From the NCBI GenBank assembly GCA_027338645.1, contig DAHWSH010000011.1, positions 191,747 through 255,746 of the forward strand: DNA of 64,000 bases. The letters are read 5' to 3'. The notes beneath the pieces were generated by a model that saw only the letters and a list, made by a program, of their open reading frames with translations, did not search any database and was not told the origin of the DNA. A program made the translations under genes and the position numbers. This document shows, one piece after another, positions 24,593 to 33,143 of the stretch. This DNA is from JAJZIH01 sp021785265 (GTDB lineage Bacteria > Pseudomonadota > Gammaproteobacteria > JAKAQQ01). Each line of letters starts with the position of its first letter. Position 1 is the first letter of the stretch.

Positions 24593-25804
24593 ATGCGGAG
24601 ACTGGATTTGCGCCCCCGACGGTTCCCTGCCCCTCCCGGGTGGACCCTGATTCGTGAATGGTGGGTACCCTCGAGTTTTGCCGTGCTTTCCTGCGTGGCC
24701 GCGGTGGCATGGGCAGCGGGACATCCGCCACGGTCTCCGTCGGCTCGCCTGACCAGTCTCCAGCACGAAATGCGTGGCTTATCCCGAGTTCTGGCTCGTT
24801 CGAAGAGCCGTGCGGCACGAGCCCGCCTCGCCTTGCGTCATACCACACAACGGATTGTGGCGACTCGGCTTGCCCTCGTGAAGATCGATCGGCGGATTGG
24901 CGGGGAAGAGAAGCGGAAAATCCGTCTGGTGCGATATGAACGTGCTTTGAAGCTCCGTTTGCTTGAGAGCCGGAAGCAGTTGCTCCATCTCATGCGGATC
25001 CGCTTCATGCTTGGATCGAAGCAACGATTACGATTTTTGCTCGAGAGCGGATCGGTCGATCGACTGGACCGGCTGTTGGGTGAATGGCGGTGGATCAATC
25101 AGGCGGCGACAGCCAGTCTCCAGCGATCCGAACGCCTCGTTCAGCAGCTCTCCCGCTCGCGGTTGGCCGTTTCCCGGCTTTTGAACCACTTGCACGCCAT
25201 CCGTGAAGCGAGTGAGCGGACGATGGTCATTCTCGGGGCGGATCGAGCCCGGCGCGCTGCCCTTCTGTATGCCCTCTCGAATCGGGTGAGCGCAGGCGAA
25301 CTCCGCCTGCATGCAGTTCGGCATCACTATCGAGAATTGTCCACCCTGCTAGCGCGTCTGCCTGCCCGTCCGGCACTCACAGAAACCAAATCCAGTGCGA
25401 TTGAGCGAATCCCCTTTGGCCATCTGCGCGGTCACCTCCCTTGGCCGGTTCACGGGACAATCGTCCGTGGTTTCGGATCCGCAGAGGCCGGTGGCCTGCT
25501 TTTGAGCCACGGTCTCTGGATTGCCACCCAATCGGGTTCGCAGGTGCGGGCAGTCGCCCATGGACAGGTGGTTTTCTCGGGCTGGCTCCCACACTTCGGC
25601 CTGCTGCTCATTATTGCTCAAGGGCAGGGTTACTACACGGTTTATGCACGCAATGTCCTGCTCTATGACCAGGTGGGCGATTGGGTCAATGCTGGCGATC
25701 CCCTCGGTCGTCTGGGCCAAGGTCATGCCGCTGAACTGTACTTCCAGATTCGGCAGGGTGTCCACCCCATTGATCCAGCCCCGTGGCTGACCCCGGGCGG
25801 ATAG
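24593..25804 (+). CDS. EnvC-like murein hydrolase activator (degenerate M23)
   Basis: 403 residues. A signal-anchor segment (SSFAVLSCVAAVAWAAG, ~residues 27-43) is followed by a long Arg/Leu-rich coiled coil (residues ~50-260) and a C-terminal LytM/M23 domain (HGLWIATQSGSQVRAVAHGQVVFSGWLPHFGLLLIIAQGQGYYTVYARN...LYFQIRQGVHPIDPAPWL). The metal ligands of active M23 enzymes (HxxxD and HxH) are replaced, as in EnvC, which activates AmiA/AmiB amidases at the division septum rather than cutting wall itself. Divergent from the rhodanese gene; the two ATG triplets share one CATG. Confidence 0.83.
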   Translation: MRRLDLRPRRFPAPPGWTLIREWWVPSSFAVLSCVAAVAWAAGHPPRSPSARLTSLQHEMRGLSRVLARSKSRAARARLALRHTTQRIVATRLALVKIDRRIGGEEKRKIRLVRYERALKLRLLESRKQLLHLMRIRFMLGSKQRLRFLLESGSVDRLDRLLGEWRWINQAATASLQRSERLVQQLSRSRLAVSRLLNHLHAIREASERTMVILGADRARRAALLYALSNRVSAGELRLHAVRHHYRELSTLLARLPARPALTETKSSAIERIPFGHLRGHLPWPVHGTIVRGFGSAEAGGLLLSHGLWIATQSGSQVRAVAHGQVVFSGWLPHFGLLLIIAQGQGYYTVYARNVLLYDQVGDWVNAGDPLGRLGQGHAAELYFQIRQGVHPIDPAPWLTPGG

Positions 25805-25825
25805 TGGCGAGGTTGCCCTGAGTGC

Positions 25826-25852
25826 GGAGCCCAGACCACGATCTCTGGCTCC
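25826..25852. terminator. Possible bidirectional hairpin between envC-like and HNH genes
   Basis: GGAGCC(C)AGA pairs with TCTGGCTCC across an 8-base loop, with one bulged C. A second inverted repeat overlaps it (ACGATCTC at 25838, GAGATCGT at 25866). Both lie in the 78-base gap between convergent genes. No T-run follows, so terminator function is only a suggestion. Confidence 0.35.
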
Positions 25853-25882
25853 TCGTAACGGACGGAGATCGTCTTGGGGAAC

Positions 25883-26473
25883 CTACGAGTCCCGCATGCA
25901 AAGAGGGCTGGTGCGGGGGAAATGTGCCTTGAGGAACTCCATCTGGTCGGCTAGGATTCGGCGTCCCTTGAGGTAGATGTACTCAGCATGGTTGGGTGCA
26001 AAGGGAATGGCCAGGAGGCCGAGCCCGGCTTCCTCGGGGGTGCGTCCGGCCTTGCGGTTATTGCAGCGCTTGCAAGCCGTGACCGAGTTGGTCCATTCAT
26101 CCCGGCCCCCCCGCGAAAGTGGCGTCACATGATCCCGGGACAGATGATTGGTCGGGAAGGAATCGCCACAGTAGAGACACAGGTGAGCGTCACGCCGAAA
26201 CAAGGCGCGATTGCTCAAGGGAGGAATGTAGTCACGGAAAACACGGTCATAAAGGGCGCCATCGGCACGTGTCGCCAGGATGGCATGGATCGTGATGCGG
26301 CTTTGTCTTCCGGTCACGGCATTGGTGCCACCGTGGATGTGATAGAGCATCCGTCCGAAGGTCGCACACACCTCGCTCAGGCAGTGCAGCTTGACGGCTT
26401 CCTGGTAGCCGATCCACTCGAGCGGCACTCCCGCCGGGTCGGTGCGAAGCACCTGCTGGTTCAGGGAGTACAT
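25883..26473 (-). CDS. HNH endonuclease family protein
   Basis: 196 residues. The zinc-bound HNH fold is clear: CLYCGDSFPTNHLSRDHVTPLSRGGRDEWTNSVTACKRCNNRKAGRTPEEAGL, with two CxxC pairs, the catalytic DHV and the Asn. N-terminal residues (~1-80) are family-specific and include PLEWIGYQEAVKLH. Such stand-alone HNH proteins are common in Proteobacteria and their target is unknown. The ATG at 26473 lies 7 bases after a TACAAT -10 element, so the transcript may be leaderless. Confidence 0.85.
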   Translation of the reverse strand: MYSLNQQVLRTDPAGVPLEWIGYQEAVKLHCLSEVCATFGRMLYHIHGGTNAVTGRQSRITIHAILATRADGALYDRVFRDYIPPLSNRALFRRDAHLCLYCGDSFPTNHLSRDHVTPLSRGGRDEWTNSVTACKRCNNRKAGRTPEEAGLGLLAIPFAPNHAEYIYLKGRRILADQMEFLKAHFPRTSPLCMRDS

Positions 26474-26480
26474 GTGGAGG

Positions 26481-26486
26481 ATTGTA
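26481..26486 (-). promoter_or_regulatory. -10 element placing the HNH transcript start at its ATG
   Basis: TACAAT on the minus strand is followed by 7 bases and then the ATG at 26473. With the usual 6-8 base spacing the transcript would begin at or next to the start codon. No good -35 is seen. Confidence 0.4.
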
Positions 26487-26576
26487 CACGCTTTCCGGTA
26501 GGCGGAAAGACTCCCTGCCCCGCACACTTTCCGTCATCCGTTACAATCACGCAGTCACTCCATCAAGGGTTCCGAC

Positions 26577-27695
26577 ATGCGATTGTTTGTTCCCTCCCTG
26601 GCTGTTTCGGGGGACAAGCGGGTTGCGATCGTCCCGCAACTCATCGAGCGATTTGAAGCATTGGGTTTTTCGGTCGGGGTCGAACGAGGGGCGGGATTGG
26701 CAGCGGGCTTCCCCGATGATGCCTATGGGCCCCATCTGGTGGGCGCAGAGGCCTTGGCCGGAGCGGATCTTGTACTGACGCTTGGCGCTCTTCCGGGGGC
26801 AGAGCAGATGACGCCGGGTACCCGCCTGCTGGGGTTACTCCGGCCTTGGGCGCAGGCCGACCTCGGAGGTCGCTTGGCCTCGCTGGGAACGACCGCTTGG
26901 GCCCTTGAATATCTGCCGCGGATCTCACGGGCCCAGTCGATGGATGCACTCTCCTCGCAGGCCACCTGTGCGGGATATCGGGGAGCCATTCTTGCGGCGG
27001 AAGCCTCCGGCCATGTGTTTCCCCTCCTCACGACTGCTGCGGGCACGCTGCGTCCGGCCGAGGTCCTGGTTCTGGGTGCTGGCGTCGCTGGGCTCCAGGC
27101 GATTGCCACGGCCCGCCGTCTGGGTGCCCAGGTTGCGGGTTATGACATCCGCCCCGAGGCTCGAGAACAGATCCTTTCGCTCGGCGCGCGGGCTGTTGAA
27201 TCCGCACTCGCTGCCGCGAACCAGAGTGGATATGGACGCGAACTCACTGCCGACGAACAGCAGCGGGAGCGAAAGCTCTTAGAGCGCGAGATCCGAGCGG
27301 CAAACGTGATTATTGCTGCTGCATTTGTTCCAGGGCGCCCGGCCCCCTGCCTGATCCGGTCTGAAGACGTGGATGCGCTTGCGCCCGGTAGTGTCATCGT
27401 TGATCTGGCCGCAGATGAAGGCGGCAATTGCGCCTTGAGCCGTCCGGGCGAGACCGTATCGCGGGGAGGGGTCCGCATTCTGGCGCCGCGTTTGCCTGCT
27501 GCGGATCTGGCTTGGCACGCGAGCGAAATGTATTGCCGGAATCTCTGGCACTTCCTGAAGCCCGCTGTGGCCAATGGGCAGTGGGCGGTGGACTGGTCGG
27601 ATCCGGTCTACCGGGAGACGCTCTGGACCCATGCCGGCCGGATCCGTTCGGTCGGGGACGCTCCACTCACGGTTACCGAGGATCCGCCGACATGA
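26577..27695 (+). CDS. pntAA: NAD(P) transhydrogenase subunit alpha part 1 (PntAA)
   Basis: 372 residues, the NAD(H)-binding domain I of proton-translocating transhydrogenase. The N-terminus GDKRVAIVPQLIERFEALGFSVGVERGAG and the Rossmann motif VLVLGAGVAGLQAIATARRLGAQVAGYDIRPEA (near residue 165) are diagnostic, followed by the mobile-loop region NVIIAAAFVPGRPAP. It works with PntAB and PntB to drive NADP+ reduction by NADH with the proton gradient. The stop overlaps the pntAB ATG by 4 bases. A TACAAT element lies upstream near 26541. Confidence 0.93.
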   Translation: MRLFVPSLAVSGDKRVAIVPQLIERFEALGFSVGVERGAGLAAGFPDDAYGPHLVGAEALAGADLVLTLGALPGAEQMTPGTRLLGLLRPWAQADLGGRLASLGTTAWALEYLPRISRAQSMDALSSQATCAGYRGAILAAEASGHVFPLLTTAAGTLRPAEVLVLGAGVAGLQAIATARRLGAQVAGYDIRPEAREQILSLGARAVESALAAANQSGYGRELTADEQQRERKLLEREIRAANVIIAAAFVPGRPAPCLIRSEDVDALAPGSVIVDLAADEGGNCALSRPGETVSRGGVRILAPRLPAADLAWHASEMYCRNLWHFLKPAVANGQWAVDWSDPVYRETLWTHAGRIRSVGDAPLTVTEDPPT

Positions 27696-27982
27696 ACGAT
27701 GCCTTCGTGCTGTTGCTCGCGGCCTTTACCGGCTACGAGATTATTTCCCGGGTGCCGGCCCTTCTCCATACCCCGCTCATGTCTGGCACGAATTTCATCC
27801 ACGGGATCATTCTTGTGGGATCGCTCCTCGTCTTTTTCACGGCGCGGGATCCAACGGCCCAGATCCTCGCCTGGATTGGTATCGTTCTGGCCTCGGCCAA
27901 CGTGGTTGGCGGTTTCGTGACGACGGAGCGCATGTTGGCCCTGTTCCGGAGCGGGCGCCAAGGAGAAACCCATGATGATTGA
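27692..27982 (+). CDS. pntAB: NAD(P) transhydrogenase subunit alpha part 2 (PntAB)
   Basis: 96 residues with three transmembrane helices (AFVLLLAAFTGYEIISRVP, FIHGIILVGSLLVFF, ILAWIGIVLASANVVGGF). TPLMSGTNFIHGI is the conserved segment of the transhydrogenase membrane domain, and TTERML ends the last helix. The separate small subunit is typical of the three-gene form of the enzyme. Overlaps pntB by 11 bases. Confidence 0.93.
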   Translation: MNDAFVLLLAAFTGYEIISRVPALLHTPLMSGTNFIHGIILVGSLLVFFTARDPTAQILAWIGIVLASANVVGGFVTTERMLALFRSGRQGETHDD

Positions 27983-29348
27983 GGGGGCCCTGGTTGCGGA
28001 TCTCATTGCCTGTGCGCTCCTGATCGGGGGGGTCAAGGCCATGAGCCATCCCCGCCTCGCTCGCCGTGGCATTTTCATCGCGGGCGTGGGCATGCTGATC
28101 GCGATTGTTGGTAATGCTGTGTTTGGACCCGCCGTGACCGGTGTGCGGGCGGCGCTAGCGCTTTTGGCTATCGGACTGGGTGGAGGGTTTGCCTGGTACG
28201 AGAGCCGGCGAGTGGCCATGACCGCCATGCCTCAGATGGTGGCCCTTTTCAATGGATTGGGCGGTGGAGCGGCTGCGCTCATCGTGGTGACCCGCCTCTT
28301 CGAGCCTGGACGGCCTGCTGGGCTCATTCTCGTTTTCGGGCTTCTGGCCCTTGTGATTGGCGGTTTGTCTTTCGGAGGTAGCGGGGTGGCGCTGGTCAAG
28401 CTGGCCGGACGATGGAGCAAGCCTCTGCGCTTCCGGTTCCAGAACGGGGTGCATGCCATTCTTGTTCTGGTGATTCTCGGACTGGGCACCGGACTGATCC
28501 TCCATGCGGGGAACCGCAGCGGGCTCGTGGTTTTCGTCGCGGCCCTGAGCGTGCTTTTGGGCGTGGGTGCTGCCGCCCCCATCGGGGGTGCCGACATGCC
28601 GGTTGTCATCTCACTCTACAATGCCCTGACGGGAATTGCGGTTGGGGTTGACGGGCTCATGCTCGGGAATCCGGCCCTGATCGTTGCAGGAACCGTGGTC
28701 GGCGCATCGGGTATCCTGCTGACCCGACTCATGGCTCGTGCCATGAACCGTTCTCTCGGCCAGGTCCTGTTCGCGCATTTCGGTGAGGTCGCCGGAGCTG
28801 ACGGCTCCGGCAGCAGAACCTTCAAGGAGATGGATCTCCCTGACGCGGCGGTGACGCTTGCGTACGCGCGACGGATCCGGGTTGTCCCTGGTTATGGGCT
28901 TGCTACGGCACAAGCTCAGCATAAACTGGCGGAACTTACCGAACTTCTCCGCCAGCGCAACGTGGAGGTCCGTTTTGCGATCCACCCGGTTGCGGGACGC
29001 ATGCCTGGACACATGAATGTGCTGCTCGCGGAAGCCGGTATCCCCTACGATCTTGTACAGGATCTCGAAGAGGCCAATCCGGAGTTCCCCCAGATTGACG
29101 TCGCGCTCGTCATCGGCGCCAACGATGTGGTCAATCCCGGTGCCCGCGTCAACCCGGCAAGCCCGTTATATGGAATGCCGGTTTTAGACGTCGACCGTGC
29201 CCGCCGGACGCTGGTCATCAAGCGGGGACGGGGAACCGGGTTTGCCGGGATCGACAATCCGCTGTTTTCAGCGGAGTCGACCTATCTGCTTTATGGGGAT
29301 GCCAAGACGGTTCTCGGGCACTTGGTCAGTGCCGTCAAGTCACTCTAG
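27972..29348 (+). CDS. pntB: NAD(P) transhydrogenase subunit beta (PntB)
   Basis: 458 residues. The N-terminal half has eight or nine transmembrane helices (GADMPVVISLYNALTGIAVG is a conserved loop); the C-terminal NADP(H)-binding domain III includes VPGYGLATAQAQHKLAEL, VEVRFAIHPVAGRMPGHMNVLLAEAGIPYDLV, IGANDVVNPGAR and VIKRGRGTGFAGIDNPLF. Completes the transhydrogenase. A good AGGAG site precedes the ATG. Its 3' end overlaps the convergent DUF3106 gene by 9 bases. Confidence 0.95.
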   Translation: MMIEGALVADLIACALLIGGVKAMSHPRLARRGIFIAGVGMLIAIVGNAVFGPAVTGVRAALALLAIGLGGGFAWYESRRVAMTAMPQMVALFNGLGGGAAALIVVTRLFEPGRPAGLILVFGLLALVIGGLSFGGSGVALVKLAGRWSKPLRFRFQNGVHAILVLVILGLGTGLILHAGNRSGLVVFVAALSVLLGVGAAAPIGGADMPVVISLYNALTGIAVGVDGLMLGNPALIVAGTVVGASGILLTRLMARAMNRSLGQVLFAHFGEVAGADGSGSRTFKEMDLPDAAVTLAYARRIRVVPGYGLATAQAQHKLAELTELLRQRNVEVRFAIHPVAGRMPGHMNVLLAEAGIPYDLVQDLEEANPEFPQIDVALVIGANDVVNPGARVNPASPLYGMPVLDVDRARRTLVIKRGRGTGFAGIDNPLFSAESTYLLYGDAKTVLGHLVSAVKSL

Positions 29349-29819
29349 ATTGTGCCGCCGCCGGCCGTGCCCGGGCCATCGGCCAAAGGCATGGGGAATG
29401 TGCCGGCCCTTGGGGTGTCGGAGCCAGCGCCGTCGCTGGATCGGTCCAAGTTGACGCCAGTGCTTGAGGAGCGCCCTACGCCGATCCGGAGGCAGTTCCC
29501 GAAAGCGGTGATAGGCATGGCGGATCCGGTTGCGCAGTGCAGGCGGCAGACGATGCCAGCGGCGCCAATTCCGGAGGATCCGCTGCCGCTCGCGTGGATT
29601 CATGCGTTGCCAGCGTCGGGCACGTTTGAGAAGCAGCGACTGGCGAGCGGGCGACATGCGATCCCAACGTTGGGCCCAGGGAGAAAGCAGTGGACGCAAA
29701 GCTTGCGGAATTCTGGCCGGAGGTGGAGGTGTGGCCCAGCCCGTCGCAGGGAATCCGAGCACGAGGGCGAAAAAAACTACAACCCGGCAGGTTCCACGAC
29801 AGCCAGTTCCCCGAGGCAC
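29340..29819 (-). CDS. Exported Arg/Trp-rich DUF3106-type protein
   Basis: 159 residues from the GTG at 29819, 7 bases after the stop of the preceding gene. A signal peptide (CRVVVFFALVLGFPATGWA) is followed by a helical, very basic repeat region with recurrent LPPxxRxRI/RxxW patterns (MNPRERQRILRNWRRWHRLPP, LPPDRRRALLKHWRQL). This is the pattern of DUF3106 proteins, usually found with an ECF sigma factor and a small membrane protein as here. The function is not known; resemblance to periplasmic helical stress proteins (CpxP/Spy/CnrX type) is only structural guesswork. Confidence 0.7.
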   Translation of the reverse strand: MPRGTGCRGTCRVVVFFALVLGFPATGWATPPPPARIPQALRPLLSPWAQRWDRMSPARQSLLLKRARRWQRMNPRERQRILRNWRRWHRLPPALRNRIRHAYHRFRELPPDRRRALLKHWRQLGPIQRRRWLRHPKGRHIPHAFGRWPGHGRRRHNLE

Positions 29820-29826
29820 GGGCCGG

Positions 29827-30192
29827 TCAGTCCAGCCGGGCCTTCTCGTGAAGGGCGAGCCAGCGATAGAAGGACAGGTGTTCATACAGCCGGGCATGAC
29901 CACGACCGAGGAGGCGGGAAGTCGCGTTCACAATTTCAGGATGCGCCGACTCCAATCGCCCACCTGGAGTCGGGAGCGGGAACAGCGAAATCAGGCCGAT
30001 GGCGGCCAGAGCAAGAGTGGCGCAGGAGAGAATCCAGATCCGGTGCCGGAACCTCGACCGGGGAGCGTCAGCCAGCGCTTGGTTTCGGGCTCGTGCGAGC
30101 GCCATCCAGGTTTCCTGAGGGACAGTCCGTTCCCACTCCGTGTAATGGGTGCGAAGCTTTCGGATCCAGATCTCGTTCTCAGATTCGGTCAT
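29827..30192 (-). CDS. Small membrane protein, possible anti-sigma factor
   Basis: 121 residues: a cytosolic N-terminal region (~50 residues), one transmembrane helix (RIWILSCATLALAAIGLISLF) and a ~50-residue periplasmic tail. It overlaps the sigma-factor gene by 4 bases and precedes the DUF3106 gene. Topology and position fit a DUF3619-like protein or anti-sigma factor that holds the ECF sigma at the membrane. No zinc-anti-sigma HxxxCxxC motif is present, so the role is inferred from context. Confidence 0.6.
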   Translation of the reverse strand: MTESENEIWIRKLRTHYTEWERTVPQETWMALARARNQALADAPRSRFRHRIWILSCATLALAAIGLISLFPLPTPGGRLESAHPEIVNATSRLLGRGHARLYEHLSFYRWLALHEKARLD

Positions 30193-30836
30193 GACGAACC
30201 GTCCATCTCCTGACGCAAGGTATGCAAAGCCCGCGACAGGTGAGTCTTGATGCTGCCTTCAGAGCAGCCCAGGATCCGGGCCGTGGTTCGGACATCCCAA
30301 CCCTCAAGCAGACGCAAGACGAAAGTTTCGCGCTGCCGGCGCGGGAGGGATGCGATGATCTGGGTTAGGCGCTCGAGATCGCGAGCGCGTTCAAAGGCTA
30401 CCTCGGGCTGGTTCCGTTCCGCTGCTGGAAGGTTGTCCAGGATGTCGGTCTCGTCCTCAGACGCATCTCTGGATGGCCGGAAGACGGCTATCGCCGGCCG
30501 CCGATGACGGGCACGATGGAGATCCTGGATCTGATTATGGAGGATACGATAAAAAAGGGGAGACCATTCGGAAGCCGGTTTATGCCCATAGAAACGCGAC
30601 AGTTTGAACATGGCTTCCTGAACGGCATCGAGGGCATCATCCCGCTGGCCCAAGGCAAACGAGGCGATGCGCAGGGCCTTGCGCTCGACGTCCAGAAGGA
30701 AGCGTTCGAGTTCGGCCCGTCGCCCCAAAGATTTTCCATCCCGCCGCACGGCCATGCGAGGCCCGAATGAGAGCGCCGACTCGTCTATCATCCTCGTAAA
30801 TGCCGCCATCGTCGACTGCAACCGTTTTTTTGCCAT
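30189..30836 (-). CDS. ECF-type RNA polymerase sigma factor
   Basis: 215 residues. Region 2 is DALDAVQEAMFKLSRFYGHKPASEWSPLFYRILHNQIQDLHR and region 4 is LPRRQRETFVLRLLEGWDVRTTARILGCSEGSIKTHLSRALHTLR, a complete sigma-70 family group IV layout. It probably directs a stress regulon that includes its own operon. The N-terminus is uncertain: ATG at 30836 is used, but codons at 30809, 30791 and 30755 are possible. It is divergent from priA. Confidence 0.85.
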   Translation of the reverse strand: MAKKRLQSTMAAFTRMIDESALSFGPRMAVRRDGKSLGRRAELERFLLDVERKALRIASFALGQRDDALDAVQEAMFKLSRFYGHKPASEWSPLFYRILHNQIQDLHRARHRRPAIAVFRPSRDASEDETDILDNLPAAERNQPEVAFERARDLERLTQIIASLPRRQRETFVLRLLEGWDVRTTARILGCSEGSIKTHLSRALHTLRQEMDGSS

Positions 30837-30875
30837 GGCCTACCGATTTAACGCAACCGGGGGGGGCGCGTTGAC

Positions 30876-33086
30876 ATGGAGAAAAGCCTGGCCCAGATCG
30901 TGAAAGTCGCTGTTTTTTGTCCGAATTTGGATCTCTTGGATTACCTTTGGCCACTTCCCGAAGCCGGTTTGGAGAACCCCACCGTTGGGGCGCGCGTCCG
31001 TGTACCCCTAGGGTCGCGCAGTGCCCTTGGTATCGTGATTGAGATCCGGCCCACCAGCCTGCTCCCCACGCGTCGGCTTCGGCCCGTCATGGAGATCCTC
31101 GGCCGTGAACTGACGCCTGATCTTTGCGAGTTCATCTTCTGGGCCAGCCATTACTACAAAGTCGCTCCTGGGCTCGCCTTCCAAAGCGTGCTGCCCCCGG
31201 CCTTCAAGAGCCTGAACCCCCCTGCCCGCAAGCCCCGGATCCTCTGGCACACGACCGGACTCGTTTCGGAGGAACGGTTGCGCCGTCTCGGAACAGCGAG
31301 CCGTCTGCTTTTTGCCCGGCTCACTGAATCACCGGAAGGCTGTGAAGACCGTTCGTTCCCGGTTTCGTCCCGCCGCCTGCTCCGTGCACTCCACCGCCGC
31401 GGCCTCGTGGTCAGAGTCGAGAGGGAAGAGATTTCTCAGGGGGCGGAAAGGCAAACAGCCCCATCAGGAAAAATCCGGGAAATGCCTGCGGAGTCATTGA
31501 ACCCGGACCAAGCTGCAGCAGTGCATGTCCTCGCCGAGGGTCCGGATCACTTCCGCTGTGTGCTCCTCGAAGGGATCACCGGCAGTGGCAAGACGCGGGT
31601 TTATCTCGAACTTGCCCGTCAGTGTCTTACGCGGGGCCGATCGAGTCTCATTCTGGTCCCGGAAATCGCGCTCACCCCCCAGCTGACCCATGAAGCATCG
31701 AGGATCCTCGGCACCACACCACTGGTCTACCACTCGGAACGTCCCCCTGCCGAGCGCGAGCGGATCTGGCAATTCGCCCGAGGCCCACAACCGCACTGCG
31801 TAGTGGGGACTCGATCGGCCCTGTTCTTGCCGCTTGTAAACCCAGGCCTCATCGTGGTTGACGAGGAACATGACGCCTCGTTCAAGCAGCAGGAGGGATT
31901 CCGTTACTCCGCACGCGATCTCGCGGTCTGGCGGGCACGGCAGCTTGATATTCCGGTCATCCTCGGATCCGCCACTCCAAGCCTCGAAACGCTGGCCAAT
32001 GTCGAGAGTGGCCGGTACGAGGTTATCCGCCTCCCGGAGCGGGCCGGCACAGGACGGGTCCCGGAATCAGAACTGGTAGACATCCGGGGCCAGTCGCTTA
32101 CCGGAGGGTTGGCGGCAAGTACTCTCGTCCGAATGGCGGCGCATCTCGAGAGGGATGAGCAGGTTCTGGTTTATCTCGACCGCCGCGGGTACGCCCGTCA
32201 CCTCGCCTGCCCCGCTTGCGGGTGGATCGCTGAATGCCCGGAGTGTGCAGCACCCTTCACAGTACACCGAACGCCGGGTCAACTACTCTGCCACCGCTGC
32301 GGCCGTCACGAACGCCTGCCGGGGATTTGTCCTCATTGCGGGGAGACTCTCCTCTCGCGCGGTACGGGGACCGAACGAATCGAGGCCGTTCTGGCCGAGC
32401 GGTTCCCGGATGTGGGGATCGCCCGCTTGGATCGTGATCGGGTGAGTCGGAGAGAGGCGCTCGAGACCATCCTTTCCACGGTGCGGGACCGCCGGGCCCG
32501 AATCCTGGTGGGGACGCAGATGGTGACCAAGGGGCACGATTTCCAGGGAGTCACCTTGGTCGTCGTCGTGGATGCCGACCAAGGCCTTTTTAGTGCCGAT
32601 TTCCGAGCACCGGAACGGCTCGGGCAGAAGCTTGTGCAGGTCGCCGGCCGAGCCGGGCGTGGATCCCGGTCTGGCTCCGTGTTGTTGCAGACCCGCCATC
32701 CGGAACACCCGCTTTTCCAGGATCTTCTTGCCGGCTCCTATGCAGCTTTTGCTCGCCACCTGCTCGAGGAAAGACGAGAGGCCGGTTGGCCACCGTACGG
32801 TCACTTGGTTCTGGTCACGGCTGAATCGGCGGATCGCGACCGTGCCCAGGATTTCCTGGTGGATACAGGCCGCCGTTTGCTGGCACCAGCCGTACGGGGG
32901 GACTGGGCCGTTTGGGGGCCGGCACCCGCCTTGCGGGCCAAGCAGGCGGGCCGCTGGCGTTTCCAGCTCCTCGTCCGGGGAGAGAGCCGGGCAACACTGC
33001 AACGGGCCTGCGGTCAGATCCTGAACCTGAAGGTGCCCCGCACCCTGCGCCTTCATCTCGATGTTGATCCTTACGATCTCGGCTGA
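30876..33086 (+). CDS. priA: Primosomal replication-restart helicase PriA
   Basis: 736 residues. The N-terminal DNA-binding domain ends around KSLNPPARK; the helicase core has GITGSGKTRVYLE (Walker A), DEEHD (motif II), GSATPSLET and VAGRAGRG. Eight cysteines bind two zinc ions: CPAC-ECPEC, then CHRC-CPHC. It restarts stalled replication forks by loading the primosome. The start is preceded by a poly-G tract rather than a clear ribosome site. Confidence 0.95.
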   Translation: MEKSLAQIVKVAVFCPNLDLLDYLWPLPEAGLENPTVGARVRVPLGSRSALGIVIEIRPTSLLPTRRLRPVMEILGRELTPDLCEFIFWASHYYKVAPGLAFQSVLPPAFKSLNPPARKPRILWHTTGLVSEERLRRLGTASRLLFARLTESPEGCEDRSFPVSSRRLLRALHRRGLVVRVEREEISQGAERQTAPSGKIREMPAESLNPDQAAAVHVLAEGPDHFRCVLLEGITGSGKTRVYLELARQCLTRGRSSLILVPEIALTPQLTHEASRILGTTPLVYHSERPPAERERIWQFARGPQPHCVVGTRSALFLPLVNPGLIVVDEEHDASFKQQEGFRYSARDLAVWRARQLDIPVILGSATPSLETLANVESGRYEVIRLPERAGTGRVPESELVDIRGQSLTGGLAASTLVRMAAHLERDEQVLVYLDRRGYARHLACPACGWIAECPECAAPFTVHRTPGQLLCHRCGRHERLPGICPHCGETLLSRGTGTERIEAVLAERFPDVGIARLDRDRVSRREALETILSTVRDRRARILVGTQMVTKGHDFQGVTLVVVVDADQGLFSADFRAPERLGQKLVQVAGRAGRGSRSGSVLLQTRHPEHPLFQDLLAGSYAAFARHLLEERREAGWPPYGHLVLVTAESADRDRAQDFLVDTGRRLLAPAVRGDWAVWGPAPALRAKQAGRWRFQLLVRGESRATLQRACGQILNLKVPRTLRLHLDVDPYDLG

Positions 33087-33143
33087 AAGCCGACGGTGCT
33101 GAGCTTTGGTTACAATGCTTTTCGTTCCGACCGAGTTTAAAAC

